DNA from: CAVQXR01 sp046330455
GTDB lineage: Bacteria; Actinomycetota; Thermoleophilia; Gaiellales; Gaiellaceae
Direction: 5' to 3'
Assembly (NCBI GenBank): GCA_046330455.1
Contig: JAXLSU010000001.1
Span: 434,001 to 498,000, forward strand
DNA: 64,000 nt
The position numbers and the translations under genes are program-made. The notes beneath the pieces are model-generated. The model did not search any database. It saw nothing but the letters and a program-made list of their open reading frames with translations, and was not told the origin of the DNA. This document shows, piece after piece, positions 26,780 through 36,849 of the stretch. The first letter of the stretch is position 1. Each line of letters starts with the position of its first letter.

Positions 26780-29700
26780 TCAGGCGCTCGCGGGCAACAG
26801 CACCTCACAGCGCCGGGCGTAAGCGGTGGCGCCGACCGAGCGCCAGAAGGCGAGTGCGCGCTCGGCCTCGGCCTCGGCCCCGGAGCCGCCCCGCTCGGCC
26901 GCGAGCATCCGGACGTACGCCTCGTGCACGGGAATGCCGATCTCGCCAAGGAGACCGGCGGCCTCGCCGAGCCTTCCCTCCCCGAGTAGCCCGGCGGCTC
27001 GGTGCCAGGGGGACTCGAACAGGGAGGGCCGGACAAGACCGCGGAGGCGCTCCACGTCGCCGATCTCGGTGGTTACGATCACGCCGTCGAAGTACTCGCC
27101 GAGCATGGTTCTCGTGGTCGGGGTCAGCCCTGCGAGCAGCTCGTCGATCAGCGCCCCGGCGGCCTCGGGCTCGCCCGCGCCCACGAGGACGCTAGCCGAG
27201 GCCGCGAGCGACGGGAACAACAGCTGGGGATCCGCCGCGCCGCGAGCGAACTCGAGCTGCCACGCGGCATCGACGCCGGCCCCCTCGAGATCACCGCGCG
27301 CGAGCCGGATCTGGGCGCGACACTTGCGAACCGTCGCGTCCTGATAATGGCCGAGCCGCGTCCCGAGCTCGGCCACGATCGCGTGGCCATGGCCTCGGCC
27401 TCGTCCCAGTGACCGAGCGAGTATGCGGAAGCTGCCCGCTCCGACCTCGTCCATCTGACCCCCTCGGCGTTCCCGATCTCGACGGCGGCGGCATGGGCCA
27501 TCTCGACATACTCGTGGTAGCGTCGTACCTCTCCGAGGTACCCAGCGAGCGCCGCGCTGTTCACGGCGGCCCGGACGAGGGCCTGCCCATAACCGCCGGC
27601 CTGTACGAGCGCGACGGACCGCTCGACATCCTCGATCCCTCCGACGTCGCCGAGCAGCACCCGGGCCGTGCCGATCGTGTTGAGCGAGTCCGCCGCAAGC
27701 TCGTCGAGCCCGAGCTCGCGGGCCATCGCGAACGCGTCGCGGCCGAGCGCGACCGCCTCGGCGTGGCGCGCCGCCAGCATCAGCATCCGCGCGGCCTCCG
27801 CCGTCACGTACGCCTTCTGCGGCGACGGTGGCGCGTCCTTCACGAGCGCGACGCCCTTGTCCAGGTGCGCGAACATCCGGCTCTGGTTCCCGGCCCGCCA
27901 GGCGACGTCCGCAAGGCGTAGGTGGGCCTCCGCCAGATCCTCGACTGCGCCATGCGGCGTGAGAGCGTCGATCGCCTCGAGCAGCCCGGGCTCTCCCAGG
28001 GATTGGTCGCCCATGTGCTCGGCGCGACCTGCTGCGAGCAGCAACCGAGCCCGCTCGAGGCTCTCCGGCTCGGCAAGCTCCGCGGCCGCGCCGTAGGAGC
28101 GCATCGCCGCCGTGTACGCCGACAGGGCAAGGGCCCGATCGCCTGCATCCGTGAGCACGGCGCACACGCGGGTGGCCAGGTCGCCCGGATCCTCGCCGGT
28201 CGCCCTGGCCAGCTCGAGGGCTGCGACGTAGTGGTGCGCGAGCATCTCCGCGTGATCGTCCGGCCGGCCCAGTGACTCGATCCAGGCCGCGATCCGCCGG
28301 TGGCTCTGTCCACGTCGCGCGCGGGGGATCTGTGAGTAGGCGACGTCGCGCACGAGGGCGTGACGGAACACGAACTCGGTCTCGGACGCCACCGAGGAGC
28401 GGCGGTCGCGGCGCACGAACTCGAGCCGCTCGAGCGCATGAAGCCGCTCATCGACCTGCCAGCGCGGCACGTCGGAGATCTCGGCGAGCGCGCCCACCCA
28501 GAAGACCTTGCCGATCACGGCAGCGTCCTGGAGCAGCGTCTTGTCCGGCGCGGGCAGCGTGTCGAGCCTGGCCGCGATGATGCCCTGGAGAGTCTCGGGC
28601 AGCGCCAGCTCGGCCACGTCGCCGCGCTCGCGCAGCATGTGAACGTACTCTTCGGCGTACAGGGGGTTGCCGCCGGCCCGCGCGAGGAGCAGGCTCTGGA
28701 CGCCCGCGTCGAGCACGGACCGGTCGAGCAGCGATGCGACGAGCCGCGCGGTCTCCTCGTCGGTGAGCGCCGAGAGCGAGACCGTGAGGGCGTTGCGCTT
28801 CCCGCCGCCCCAACCGGGCCGGCGGTCGAGCAGCTCGGGGCGGGCGGTACCGACGACGAGCAGCGGGACCCCGCTCGCCCACTCGACCAGGTAGTCGGCG
28901 AAATCGAGCAGGTCGTCGTCGGCCCAGTGGAGGTCCTCGAAGACGAGCACGGTGGGACCCTCGTCGGCGAGAGCCTCGAAGAAGCGCCGCCAGGCCGCGA
29001 AGGCCTCACCCCGCCGCTCGCCGCCGAACTCGCTGCCGGAGGCGAGACCGACCAGGGGTCGGAGGTGCCCCTCGATCCAGCGCGCGTCCGCGTCGCCCTC
29101 GACGAGACGCGCCACGATCCCGTGGAGCTTCTCCGCCGCCGCGTCCGCGCGGTCGGTCTCGAGGATCCCGGCCTGCGCCTTGACCATCTCCCCGAGCGCC
29201 CAGTACGTGACCCCGTCGCCGTACGGAAGCGAGCGGCCCTGCCGCCACCAGATCAGCTCCGGATCGGCGTCGACGGTCTGAAACAGCTCCCAGACGAGGC
29301 GGCTCTTCCCGATTCCCGGCACCCCGACGAGCGTGACGAGCTGGGGCGCGCGCTCGCCGCGGGCCCGGGCGAGCGCGCCCGTCAGCAGCGCCAGCTCCTC
29401 GTCGCGCCCGACGAGAGGTGCCTGGCCTCTCTGGACCACATCGACGCCGAAGCGGGAGCGTGCCGCGACGACCTCCCAGGCAGAGACAGGCTGCTCCTTT
29501 CCCTTCGCGATCACGGGCTCCGCGGCCCGGTACTCGATCGCCCGCTCGGTCGCCCGGAACGTCGTCTCGTCGACGAGGATGCCCCCGACCGGCGCCGCTG
29601 CCTGGAGCCGGGCGCACGTGTTGACCACGTCTCCGGAGGCCAGGCCCTCTCCGCTCGCCGGGCGCGCGTCGAGCGCGACAACCGCCTCGCCGGTCGTGAT

Positions 29701-30099
29701 CCCGATCCGGATCTGGAGGTCCTGCCCGGCTGTCTCGTTCTCGTCGGCGATCGAGTCGCGAATCGCGAGCGCGGCCCTGACCGCCCGCTCCGGATCGTCC
29801 TCGTGTGCGGCAGGGGCACCGAACAGAGCGACGACGGCGTCTCCGATGAACTTCTCGACCGTGCCGCCGTGGTGCTCGAGCTCGCCACGGACCCGGCTGT
29901 GGTACCGGCCGAGCAGCGAGCGGACGTCCTCGGGATCGAGCCGCTCCGCCCTGCTCGTGAACCCGGCAAGGTCGCAGAACAGCACCGACACGACCTTGCG
30001 CTCCTCGCGTGCGGGCGACGCCCCGGCGAGCGGCGTGCCGCAGCTCGCACAGAAGCGAGCGTCCGGTGGTCCCTCGAAACCGCAGGCTGGACAGCGCAC
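26780..30099 (-). CDS. Zinc-ribbon/adenylate cyclase/AAA ATPase/TPR regulator, apparently frameshifted
   Basis: The N-terminus is a zinc ribbon (Cys3, Cys6, Cys17, Cys20). A class III nucleotide cyclase domain follows with both metal aspartates (Asp43 in LFCDLAGFT, Asp87 in FIGDAVVALFG), then an AAA-type ATPase with Walker A GVPGIGKSR near residue 258, and a long TPR-like helical region. Such proteins are presumed signalling ATPases. The first frame covers 30099 to about 27385 and then loses homology; the last 200 residues continue in another frame to 26780. A single missing base near 27380-27390, after EAEAMAT, joins them into a protein of about 1106 residues. It may be a real pseudogene or a sequencing error; cyclase and ATPase parts are intact either way. 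Confidence 0.8.
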
Positions 30100-30157
30100 G
30101 TCAAGGCTGACTGTGACCGACGCCCCCGCCCCGGGTCAAGGGTCGCCGGGCGGGCGG

Positions 30158-31177
30158 TCAGGGAGCCTGGCGCTCGCCGAGCGTCGCCGCGATGTCGAGA
30201 CGCTCGCCGTCACGGAGGACGACGACGGTGATCTCGTCGCCCGGAGCATGCCTGCGAAGGGCGCTGCGCAGCTCGTCCGTGGAACGGACGGGAGCGCCGG
30301 CGACCTGGACGATCACGTCGCCCGCCTCGATGCCGGCCGAGGCCGCGGGGGACCCGTCGGTGACGGAGTCGACCCTCGCGCCACCCTCGATGCGAAGCTG
30401 CTCGCGCTCGTTCGCGCTCACGTCGCTCGGGATGACGCCGAGGAGCGGCTCGTGGGCAGCGCCCGTCTCGATGAGTTGGTTTACGACGCGGATCGCGGTC
30501 GGGGACGGGATCGCGAACCCGAGCGAGTTGGCGTTCTCGGTCGCCGGAATGCCGGCCGTGTTGATGCCGATCACCTGACCCTCGGCGTTGAACAACGCGC
30601 CGCCCGAGTTGCCGGGCGAGATCGGGGCGTCCGTCTGGATCAGGTCGATATAGACGCTCTGGTCGAGCGAGCGATGCAGGGCCGAGACGATTCCCGAGGT
30701 CACCGTGTTCGAGAAGCCGAGCGGGTTGCCGACCGCGATCGCGAGCTCGCCAACCCGGGGGAGCTCCTCCGCGAACGTCGCCTCGGCGAGGTCGTGGTGG
30801 TCGGTCTCGAGAATCGCGAGGTCGGTTCCCGGATCGGTTGCCCGAACCTGCGCTGGAGTCCGGTCGCCGTTCGAGAGGATCAGCCCGACCCGGCCGGCTC
30901 CCGCGACGACGTGGTCGTTCGTGACGACGATGCCGTGCTCGGCGTCGTAGACGACGCCGCTCCCCTGACCGGCGTCGGTGACGACCGAGACGATCGACGG
31001 CGCGACGTGGTCGACGAGGTCGGGGATGAGATCGAGGGCGGTGAGCTCACCGCCCGGGCTCGGCGCCGTGGAGGCGGGCCCGGAGCCGTCCGATCCGGAG
31101 GAGCTGCCGCACGCGACGAGCACCGTCGCCACGCACGGGAGAGCGAGCACGCAGAGGAGGCGCCAACGATTCCGCAC
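30158..31177 (-). CDS. HtrA/DegP-like trypsin-type serine protease, lipoprotein with PDZ domain
   Basis: The 339-residue protein has a signal with lipobox VLVAC (Cys23), a Ser/Gly linker, a trypsin-like domain with the catalytic triad His89 (TNDHVV), Asp119 (GTDLAIL) and Ser191 (GNSGGAL), and one C-terminal PDZ domain (about 240-335). It is expected to degrade or refold misfolded proteins at the cell surface. It is the second of two tandem paralogues transcribed leftward, 116 bp after the first, with a strong hairpin in between. Confidence 0.92.
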   Translation of the reverse strand: MRNRWRLLCVLALPCVATVLVACGSSSGSDGSGPASTAPSPGGELTALDLIPDLVDHVAPSIVSVVTDAGQGSGVVYDAEHGIVVTNDHVVAGAGRVGLILSNGDRTPAQVRATDPGTDLAILETDHHDLAEATFAEELPRVGELAIAVGNPLGFSNTVTSGIVSALHRSLDQSVYIDLIQTDAPISPGNSGGALFNAEGQVIGINTAGIPATENANSLGFAIPSPTAIRVVNQLIETGAAHEPLLGVIPSDVSANEREQLRIEGGARVDSVTDGSPAASAGIEAGDVIVQVAGAPVRSTDELRSALRRHAPGDEITVVVLRDGERLDIAATLGERQAP

Positions 31178-31246
31178 CGGACCTTTCTACCCCATGCCGG
31201 CACGGGCGGTGCACCGAAGCGGGCGCTTCCCGCCGGAGCGGACGAC

Positions 31247-31272
31247 TGCGGCCCGCCGGTCGGCGGGCCGCA
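31247..31272 (-). terminator. Hairpin between the two HtrA genes
   Basis: TGCGGCCCGCCG (31247-31258) and CGGCGGGCCGCA (31261-31272) form a perfect 12-bp stem with a minimal loop, 21 bp after the stop of the upstream protease gene. No U tract follows on the reverse strand, so termination may be partial or factor-dependent. Confidence 0.6.
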
Positions 31273-31293
31273 ACCGTCGGGGAGAGGAAGGGT

Positions 31294-32319
31294 CTAGCGG
31301 GAGCCGAGGGTGGCGGTCAGCTCGACCCGCTCGCCGTTTCGCAGGACGACGACGCTCACCTGATCGCCGGGAGCGTGGCTGCGGAGGGCGCTCAGGAGCT
31401 CGCCCATCGAGGTGACCGGCTGTCCTCCGAGCTCGACGACGACGTCGCCGGGCTCGAGGCCCGCGGCTGCGGCCGCGGAGCCCTGGTCGACGGACTCGAC
31501 CTTGACCCCGCCGTCGACGCCGAGCTCTGCCCGCTCGTCGGCGGTGAGCTCGCCGGCCCGGATGCCGAGCAGGGGCTGCTGCGCCGTACCCGTCTGGAGC
31601 AGCTGCTCGACGACGCGGAGCACCGTCGGCGACGGAATCGCGAAGCCGAGCGAGTTCGCGTTCTCGGTCGCGGGAATGCCGGCGGAGTTGATCCCGATCA
31701 CCTGACCCTGCTCGTTGATGAGGGCACCGCCCGAGTTGCCGGGCGAGATCGGGGCGTCCGTCTGGATCAGGTCGACGTACGTGGTCTCGTCGAGCGAGCG
31801 ATGCAGGGCCGAGACGATGCCGGCCGTGACCGTGTTCTCGAAGCCGAGCGGGTTACCGACCGCGATTGCCAGCTCCCCGACGCGCGGAAGCTGTTCGGCG
31901 AACGGCACGGCGGTCAGGCCTTTGGCATCGGTCTGGAGGACGGCGAGGTCGGTCGCTGGATCCGTCGCACGCACCTGCGCGGGCACCCTGTCACCGTTCG
32001 CGAGGACGAGCTCGACCCGGCTCGCGCCCTGCACCACGTGGTTGTTCGTGACGACGACGCCCTTGGCGGCGTCGTAGACGACGCCGCTGCCCTGGCCCGT
32101 GTCGGTGATCACCGAGACGATCGACGGGGCGACCTTCTCGACCAGGTCGGGAATCAGCTGGTAGGCGGCGACGCTGGAGCTGGCGACGAGCGGTGTGGAA
32201 GCAGCGGTCGTCGCTGCGGCACTCGAGGTGCTTGCCGGCGACGATCCGCCGCAGGCTGCGAGCCCGACGGCGACGGCCGGGACGACGAGCGCTGAAGCGA
32301 TCTTGAGGCGTGTGTTCAT
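31294..32319 (-). CDS. HtrA/DegP-like serine protease, lipoprotein with PDZ domain (tandem paralogue)
   Basis: The 341-residue protein has the same plan as the gene after it: lipobox GLAAC (Cys23), Ser/Thr/Ala linker, triad His94 (TNNHVV), Asp124 (ATDLAVL), Ser196 (GNSGGAL) and one PDZ domain. Blocks such as PRVGELAIAVGNPLGF and ALHRSLD are identical in both, while the linkers have diverged, so this is a tandem duplication with conserved catalytic cores. It faces the divergent M20 peptidase gene across 132 bp. Confidence 0.92.
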   Translation of the reverse strand: MNTRLKIASALVVPAVAVGLAACGGSSPASTSSAAATTAASTPLVASSSVAAYQLIPDLVEKVAPSIVSVITDTGQGSGVVYDAAKGVVVTNNHVVQGASRVELVLANGDRVPAQVRATDPATDLAVLQTDAKGLTAVPFAEQLPRVGELAIAVGNPLGFENTVTAGIVSALHRSLDETTYVDLIQTDAPISPGNSGGALINEQGQVIGINSAGIPATENANSLGFAIPSPTVLRVVEQLLQTGTAQQPLLGIRAGELTADERAELGVDGGVKVESVDQGSAAAAAGLEPGDVVVELGGQPVTSMGELLSALRSHAPGDQVSVVVLRNGERVELTATLGSR

Positions 32320-32451
32320 CCCTCCGTTGTATCGACCTCCGGATGGACGGTGGTTGCCTCTCGTTAAGGCGCGTTGAGCCTGCCGTTAACCCGTGTTGGG
32401 AAGGGGGCGTCGCCGGGCCGCGGCCGGGCCGGCCCGTCTAGCATCCCCGGC

Positions 32452-33759
32452 ATGGCGCCCGTCGACGACGTCGATGCCCGGATCGAGGACGGAACCCAGG
32501 AGCTCGTGGAGCTGTGCCGGACGCTCGTCCGGCACGACACGACCGCGGTCGATCTGTCACCCGGGTCAGCGCACCTGGAGAACGACGAGGCGGCCTGTCA
32601 GGCCGTGATCGCCGGGCGGCTGCGTGCGCTCGGCGCCGACGTCGATCAGTGGGAGCCCGACGCGGACGCCCTCCGCAGTCACCCGATGATGCCTCCGTGG
32701 CACCACTACCGGGGCCGCCCGATCACCGTCGGCGTCTTCCGCGGGACGGGGGGTGGGCGGTCGCTCGTCGTCAACGGGCACATCGATGTCGTCGACGCCG
32801 GCGAGGCGGCGAGCTGGACGACGCCGCCGTTTGCCGCCGACGTGCGCGACGGGCGTGTCTACGGTCGGGGGGCGGTCGACATGAAGGGTGGGATCGCCGC
32901 CGCGCTCGTCGCCCTCGGGGCGCTCGCCGCCGCCGGCGTCCGGCTGCGAGGCGACGTGATCTTCGAGGCTGTCACCGACGAGGAGACCTGCGCGATGGGG
33001 ACGGTCGCCGCGATCGAGCGTGGCTATCGCGGCGACGCTGGGCTCGTGCCCGAGCCCACGCGGCTGAACCTCTGGATCGCCACCCGCGGGCTGCTGCACG
33101 GCACGCTCTCGGTGCCGGGCCGGTCGGCGCACGCGGAGGTCAACCAGCCTCCGTGGCGAGACGGCGGCGGCGTGAATGCGATCCAGAAGGCGGCGTACCT
33201 GCTCGGAGCCCTGGACGGGCTCACAAACGCGTGGTCGGAACGGTCCGACAAGCAGCACCCGCTCCTCGGCACGCCGGGAATCCACCCGACGATCATCCGT
33301 GGCGGCGTCTTCATCTCGAACGTCCCGGAGCGATGCGAGGTCGCGCTCAACACGACGTACCTCCCGGGTAACGCCGACCCATCGGGCTACGGGTCGGTGC
33401 CGCGCGGGGAGATCGAGCAGGCGGTCGCGCGGGCAGCCGCCGCCGACGGCTGGCTCTCCGAGCATCCGCCCGCGTGGTCGTGGTACACGGATTACCCGCC
33501 GTCCGAGATCGATCCGAAGCATCCGATCGTGGCGGTCGCGCAGCAGGCCGCACGCGAGCTCGGCTTCGAGGGCCGCGCCGAGGGGATCGACACGACCTAC
33601 GACGGCGCGCTGCTCACACGGTTTGCGAAGACACCGAGCCCGGCCTTCGGCGCGGGCGACCTCGGGCGTGCCCATGCGCCCGACGAATGGGTCGGCGTCG
33701 ACGAGCTCGTCGCCGGGGCGCGCGTCTACGCCCGCGCGATCCTCGCGTGGTGCGGATGA
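32452..33759 (+). CDS. M20-family metallopeptidase/deacylase (ArgE/DapE-like)
   Basis: The 435-residue protein is an M20 dinuclear zinc hydrolase. Metal and catalytic residues are visible: His110 and Asp112 in NGHIDVVD, Asp143 in RGAVDMKGG, the glutamate pair in TDEETC (177-178), Glu in VPEPT, and the late His in GDLGRAHAPDEW. A lid domain with TRGLLHGTLSVPGRSAHAE lies between. Members remove acyl or aminoacyl groups from amino acids (acetylornithine, succinyl-DAP, carboxypeptidases). The frame is open upstream, but ATG 32452 begins at the conserved start. The substrate cannot be read. Confidence 0.88.
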   Translation: MAPVDDVDARIEDGTQELVELCRTLVRHDTTAVDLSPGSAHLENDEAACQAVIAGRLRALGADVDQWEPDADALRSHPMMPPWHHYRGRPITVGVFRGTGGGRSLVVNGHIDVVDAGEAASWTTPPFAADVRDGRVYGRGAVDMKGGIAAALVALGALAAAGVRLRGDVIFEAVTDEETCAMGTVAAIERGYRGDAGLVPEPTRLNLWIATRGLLHGTLSVPGRSAHAEVNQPPWRDGGGVNAIQKAAYLLGALDGLTNAWSERSDKQHPLLGTPGIHPTIIRGGVFISNVPERCEVALNTTYLPGNADPSGYGSVPRGEIEQAVARAAAADGWLSEHPPAWSWYTDYPPSEIDPKHPIVAVAQQAARELGFEGRAEGIDTTYDGALLTRFAKTPSPAFGAGDLGRAHAPDEWVGVDELVAGARVYARAILAWCG

Positions 33760-33782
33760 GCCCCTCGCGGTGTGGAGTGCAC

Positions 33783-33867
33783 GGCCGGATGAGGTCCGGC
33801 CCCTACATGGATGGGACCGACGTCGCCGGTGCCCGTGAGGTTGTAGGGGCGGGATCTCATCCCGCCC
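33783..33867. repeat. REP-like inverted pair
   Basis: The forward copy at 33783-33806 (CCGGAT variant, ending CCCCTAC) and the inverted copy at 33843-33867 (GTAGGGG, then GCGGGATCTCATCCCGCCC) are separated by 36 bp with CTAC and GTAG facing inward. They fill the gap between the M20 peptidase and aminotransferase genes, both on the plus strand. Confidence 0.85.
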
Positions 33868-33903
33868 GGCCGGTGTGTTGACCGCAGGCGAAGGGGGATC
33901 AGG

Positions 33904-35259
33904 ATGACGTGCGCTGTGGTAGGGGCAAGCGAGACGGCCGTCTTCCCGAGAGAGCTCGACCGGGCCTATCCGCTGATCGAGCGCGCGAAGGGCGTCTGGC
34001 TCTACGACGCCGCCGGGAACGAGATCCTCGACGCGGTGGGAGGCGGGGCGATGGTGACGAGCCTCGGCCACGGCGTGCCGGAGATCGTCGAGGCGGCGCG
34101 GGCGCAGGCGGAACGGATCTCGTTCGTCTACAACCTCCGCGCGACGACTCCGCCCCAGGAGCAGCTCGCGGCCGAGCTCGCCCGGCTCGCGCCCGGCTAC
34201 CCACGCGTGCACTTCGTCACGGGCGGCTCCGAGGCGAACGAGCTGGCGCTGCGCCTGGCCCGCAGCTACCACGTGGAGCGCGGCGAGCCGGCGCGGCAGC
34301 GATTCGTCACGCAGGCGCAGGCCTACCACGGCCCGACCTGGGCGACGCTCTCGATGACCGGACGGCCGGGACTGCACCATCACTACGGTCCCTACCTGAG
34401 CCCGCAGCTTCACATCCCGCCCTCGACCTGGAGATTCGATCCGACGGGTGAGGCCGCCCTCGAGGCGCTCGATCGGGCGCTCGCGGAGGCCGGGCCGGGG
34501 ACGGTGGCCGGGTTCTTCTGCGAGGCGGTCAGCGCCGCGGCGCTCCCCGGCTACTCGCCGCCCGAGCGCTTCTGGCGCGGGCTCGACGAGCGCCGGCGCG
34601 AGCACGGCTTCCTCGTCCTCGTCGACGAGGTCGTGACCGGCGTCGGACGCACGGGAACCTGGTTCGCCTCCCAGCAGCTGCCGCTTCAGCCCGACATCGT
34701 CTCGACGGCCAAGGGGCTGGGCGCCGGCTACGCGCCCGTCGGCGCGGTGCTGTGCCGCGAGCACGTCTACGAGGCGTTCGCCGCCGGCTCGCGCGAGTTC
34801 GAGCACGGGCACACCTGGGACGGTGCACCGCTGTCGTGCGCGGTCGCCCTCGCCGTCCTTGCCTACCTCCAGCAGCATCGGCTCGTCGAGCGCGTCGCAG
34901 CCCGCGGGCCGGCGTTGCGAGACGAGCTCGAGACCGCGCTCGCAGGCTGCTCGATCGTGAAGGAGGTACGCGGGCGTGGGTTCCTGCTCGGCATCGACTA
35001 CGTCGACCCTCGCGACGGCACGTCGTTCCTGCCGATCGAGCTGCGGGTGGCGGGTCGGATCAACGAGGAGGCGCTCCGACGCGGCCTCCTCGTCTACTCG
35101 ACCCAGCCGACGGCCGACGGCTACGCAGGCGACCAGACGCTCCTGACGCCTGCCTTCGTCTCGACCGATGCAGAGCTCGCCCTCATCGTCGAACGCATGG
35201 CCGAGACGGTGCGGGCGGTCGAGCAGGAGATCGAGCCGCTGCTCGTGAGCGCTGCCTGA
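33904..35259 (+). CDS. Class III aminotransferase
   Basis: The 451-residue PLP enzyme has GGSEANELALRLARSYH, TQAQAYHGPTWATLSMTG, VDEVVTGVGRTGTWFASQ and the Schiff-base lysine in STAKGLGAGYAPVGAVL near residue 270. The pattern fits the aspartate aminotransferase superfamily class III group that works on omega-amino acids or diamines. It is shorter at the N-terminus than the one at 21.2 kb and differs in the active-site loop, so the substrates probably differ. It lies between a REP-like pair and the sigma factor gene. Confidence 0.86.
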   Translation: MTCAVVGASETAVFPRELDRAYPLIERAKGVWLYDAAGNEILDAVGGGAMVTSLGHGVPEIVEAARAQAERISFVYNLRATTPPQEQLAAELARLAPGYPRVHFVTGGSEANELALRLARSYHVERGEPARQRFVTQAQAYHGPTWATLSMTGRPGLHHHYGPYLSPQLHIPPSTWRFDPTGEAALEALDRALAEAGPGTVAGFFCEAVSAAALPGYSPPERFWRGLDERRREHGFLVLVDEVVTGVGRTGTWFASQQLPLQPDIVSTAKGLGAGYAPVGAVLCREHVYEAFAAGSREFEHGHTWDGAPLSCAVALAVLAYLQQHRLVERVAARGPALRDELETALAGCSIVKEVRGRGFLLGIDYVDPRDGTSFLPIELRVAGRINEEALRRGLLVYSTQPTADGYAGDQTLLTPAFVSTDAELALIVERMAETVRAVEQEIEPLLVSAA

Positions 35260-35296
35260 CCGGTTTCGGGAACCCTGGGGCGCTCGCACCGGTCAG
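35256..35296. terminator. Inverted repeat overlapping the aminotransferase stop
   Basis: CTGACCGGT (35256-35264) and ACCGGTCAG (35288-35296) form a 9-bp stem around a 23-nt loop, beginning at the aminotransferase stop codon. It may be a terminator or a sigma or regulator site 90 bp upstream of the sigma gene. Confidence 0.35.
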
Positions 35297-35386
35297 AGGG
35301 GAGCCCGTCCCGATGCGACACTCAAGGATCGGGCTCGCCGGACACTCATCAGGAACGAGAGGAACGACGATGCGCAGGGAGCCACG

Positions 35387-36697
35387 ATGACCGCGATCCT
35401 CGATCGCGTCCGTAGTGACGAGAACCTTGCGCGTCGCGCGATCGGGGGCGACGTCCCTGCGTTCGACGAGCTGTATCGCCGCTACCGGCCGGGACTCGCC
35501 GCCTATGGCGCCAGGCTCCTCGGAGACCGGGAAGGGGGAGAGGACGTCGCCCAGATCGCGCTCTTCAACGCGTACCGGGCCCTCGCACGCGGCACGCAGC
35601 CGAACAACCTCCAGGCCTGGCTCTACCGGATCGCCCGCAACGCGGCGTTCGAGGTGGCGCGCCGGCGCCGGGAGCAGCCCGTGGCGGACGATCCCGGTGA
35701 ACCGGCCGACGGCGCCCACGAGTCGAGCGCTGTCCGCAGCGTCCTTCTCGACGGGCTGCGAGACCTGCCCGACCGCCAGCGACGGACGTTCGTGCTGCGC
35801 GAGCTGCACGGCTACTCGTCGGCCGAGGCCGCAGACGAGCTCCACCTGACCGTGCCCCAGGTCGAGCAGGCCCTGTTCGCGGCCCGCAACCGGCTCGCAG
35901 AGCACCTCGTCTTCGGGGGGAGGCTCGACTGCGAGCAACTCAGGCAGCTCGACCCCTCGAGCCTCGACCTCGCCGAGCGGCGTGCGCTCAGGGCGCACTC
36001 GCGCTCCTGCCCCTCGTGCCGGACCTCGCTACGCCGGAGCGCGCTCGGTGCGGTCGTGATCCCGCTCGGGCTCGTCGCGTCCGTCCGTGAGGGCATCGCC
36101 GCGACGCTCGGCGGTGCGGTTGCCGGCGCTCCTGCAGCGGTCAAGGTCGGCGCTGCCGTCGTGACCGCGGCCGTTGCGACGGGCGTGCCGGCGAGCGTCG
36201 AGGTCGCGACCGACCCCGGGAAGCCTCGCGCGGCGGCGATCGAGGTCGTCGCCGAGGCGGAGCCTCCGGCCGCCGATCTGCGGATCGCGCCCGAGCCGGA
36301 GTCGCCCGAGCCGCCCGCGTTCCCCGTCGCCGTGCCGGTCGAGGACGTTCCCGTCGAGCAGCCGGTGGAGACGGTCGCGGAACAGGCAGTCGAGGACACC
36401 GGCGTGTCCACGGAGCCGCCGGCCGCGACGCCGGAGTCGTCCGACGATCCAACGGCCGCGGACGGTACGGAGGACGGGGACACGCCGCCTGCTTCCGGAG
36501 AGGCAGCGCCGGAGCCGGGCCCGCCGGAGAGCGTCAATCCGCCCGACGCGGCCGTCGACGGCGTGTCCGGGGAGACCGGGGCGGAGGTGCTCGGGGTCGA
36601 CGGATCCACCGCGACCGACGGCACCGCGGGCGGTGGCGAGCCTCCGTGCGAGGGGGACGTCTGCCCCGCGACCGAGCCCGCCGTCACCACTCCCTGA
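35387..36697 (+). CDS. ECF-type sigma factor fused to an anti-sigma-like zinc finger and long acidic tail
   Basis: The 436-residue protein starts with sigma70 region 2 (about 20-95, with EDVAQIALFNAYRAL and LYRIARNAAFEVARR) and region 4 (about 118-175, LPDRQRRTFVLRELHGYSSAEAAD). Then comes H204-x3-C208-x2-C211 (HSRSCPSC), the core of a ZAS anti-sigma zinc finger. Hydrophobic stretches follow at about 219-231 and 238-268, and then about 165 residues of acidic Pro/Glu/Thr-rich sequence. Normal ECF factors end near residue 190. The fusion suggests sigma and anti-sigma functions in one chain, perhaps membrane-tethered. The promoter it reads is unknown; the MacB-type exporter genes follow directly. 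Confidence 0.85.
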   Translation: MTAILDRVRSDENLARRAIGGDVPAFDELYRRYRPGLAAYGARLLGDREGGEDVAQIALFNAYRALARGTQPNNLQAWLYRIARNAAFEVARRRREQPVADDPGEPADGAHESSAVRSVLLDGLRDLPDRQRRTFVLRELHGYSSAEAADELHLTVPQVEQALFAARNRLAEHLVFGGRLDCEQLRQLDPSSLDLAERRALRAHSRSCPSCRTSLRRSALGAVVIPLGLVASVREGIAATLGGAVAGAPAAVKVGAAVVTAAVATGVPASVEVATDPGKPRAAAIEVVAEAEPPAADLRIAPEPESPEPPAFPVAVPVEDVPVEQPVETVAEQAVEDTGVSTEPPAATPESSDDPTAADGTEDGDTPPASGEAAPEPGPPESVNPPDAAVDGVSGETGAEVLGVDGSTATDGTAGGGEPPCEGDVCPATEPAVTTP

Positions 36698-36849
36698 GCC
36701 CGGGCCGCGGCATCCGACGTTCGCACGGCCGAGCCGTTCACCCGCTCACCGGGTACGGCTAACCGCACCTCGTCCCGGCGGCTGGCCGGTTTGCGCGCCG
36801 CGCGGAGCATCGCCACACTCACGGGGACGCGCAATTGCCTGGAGGTGAC

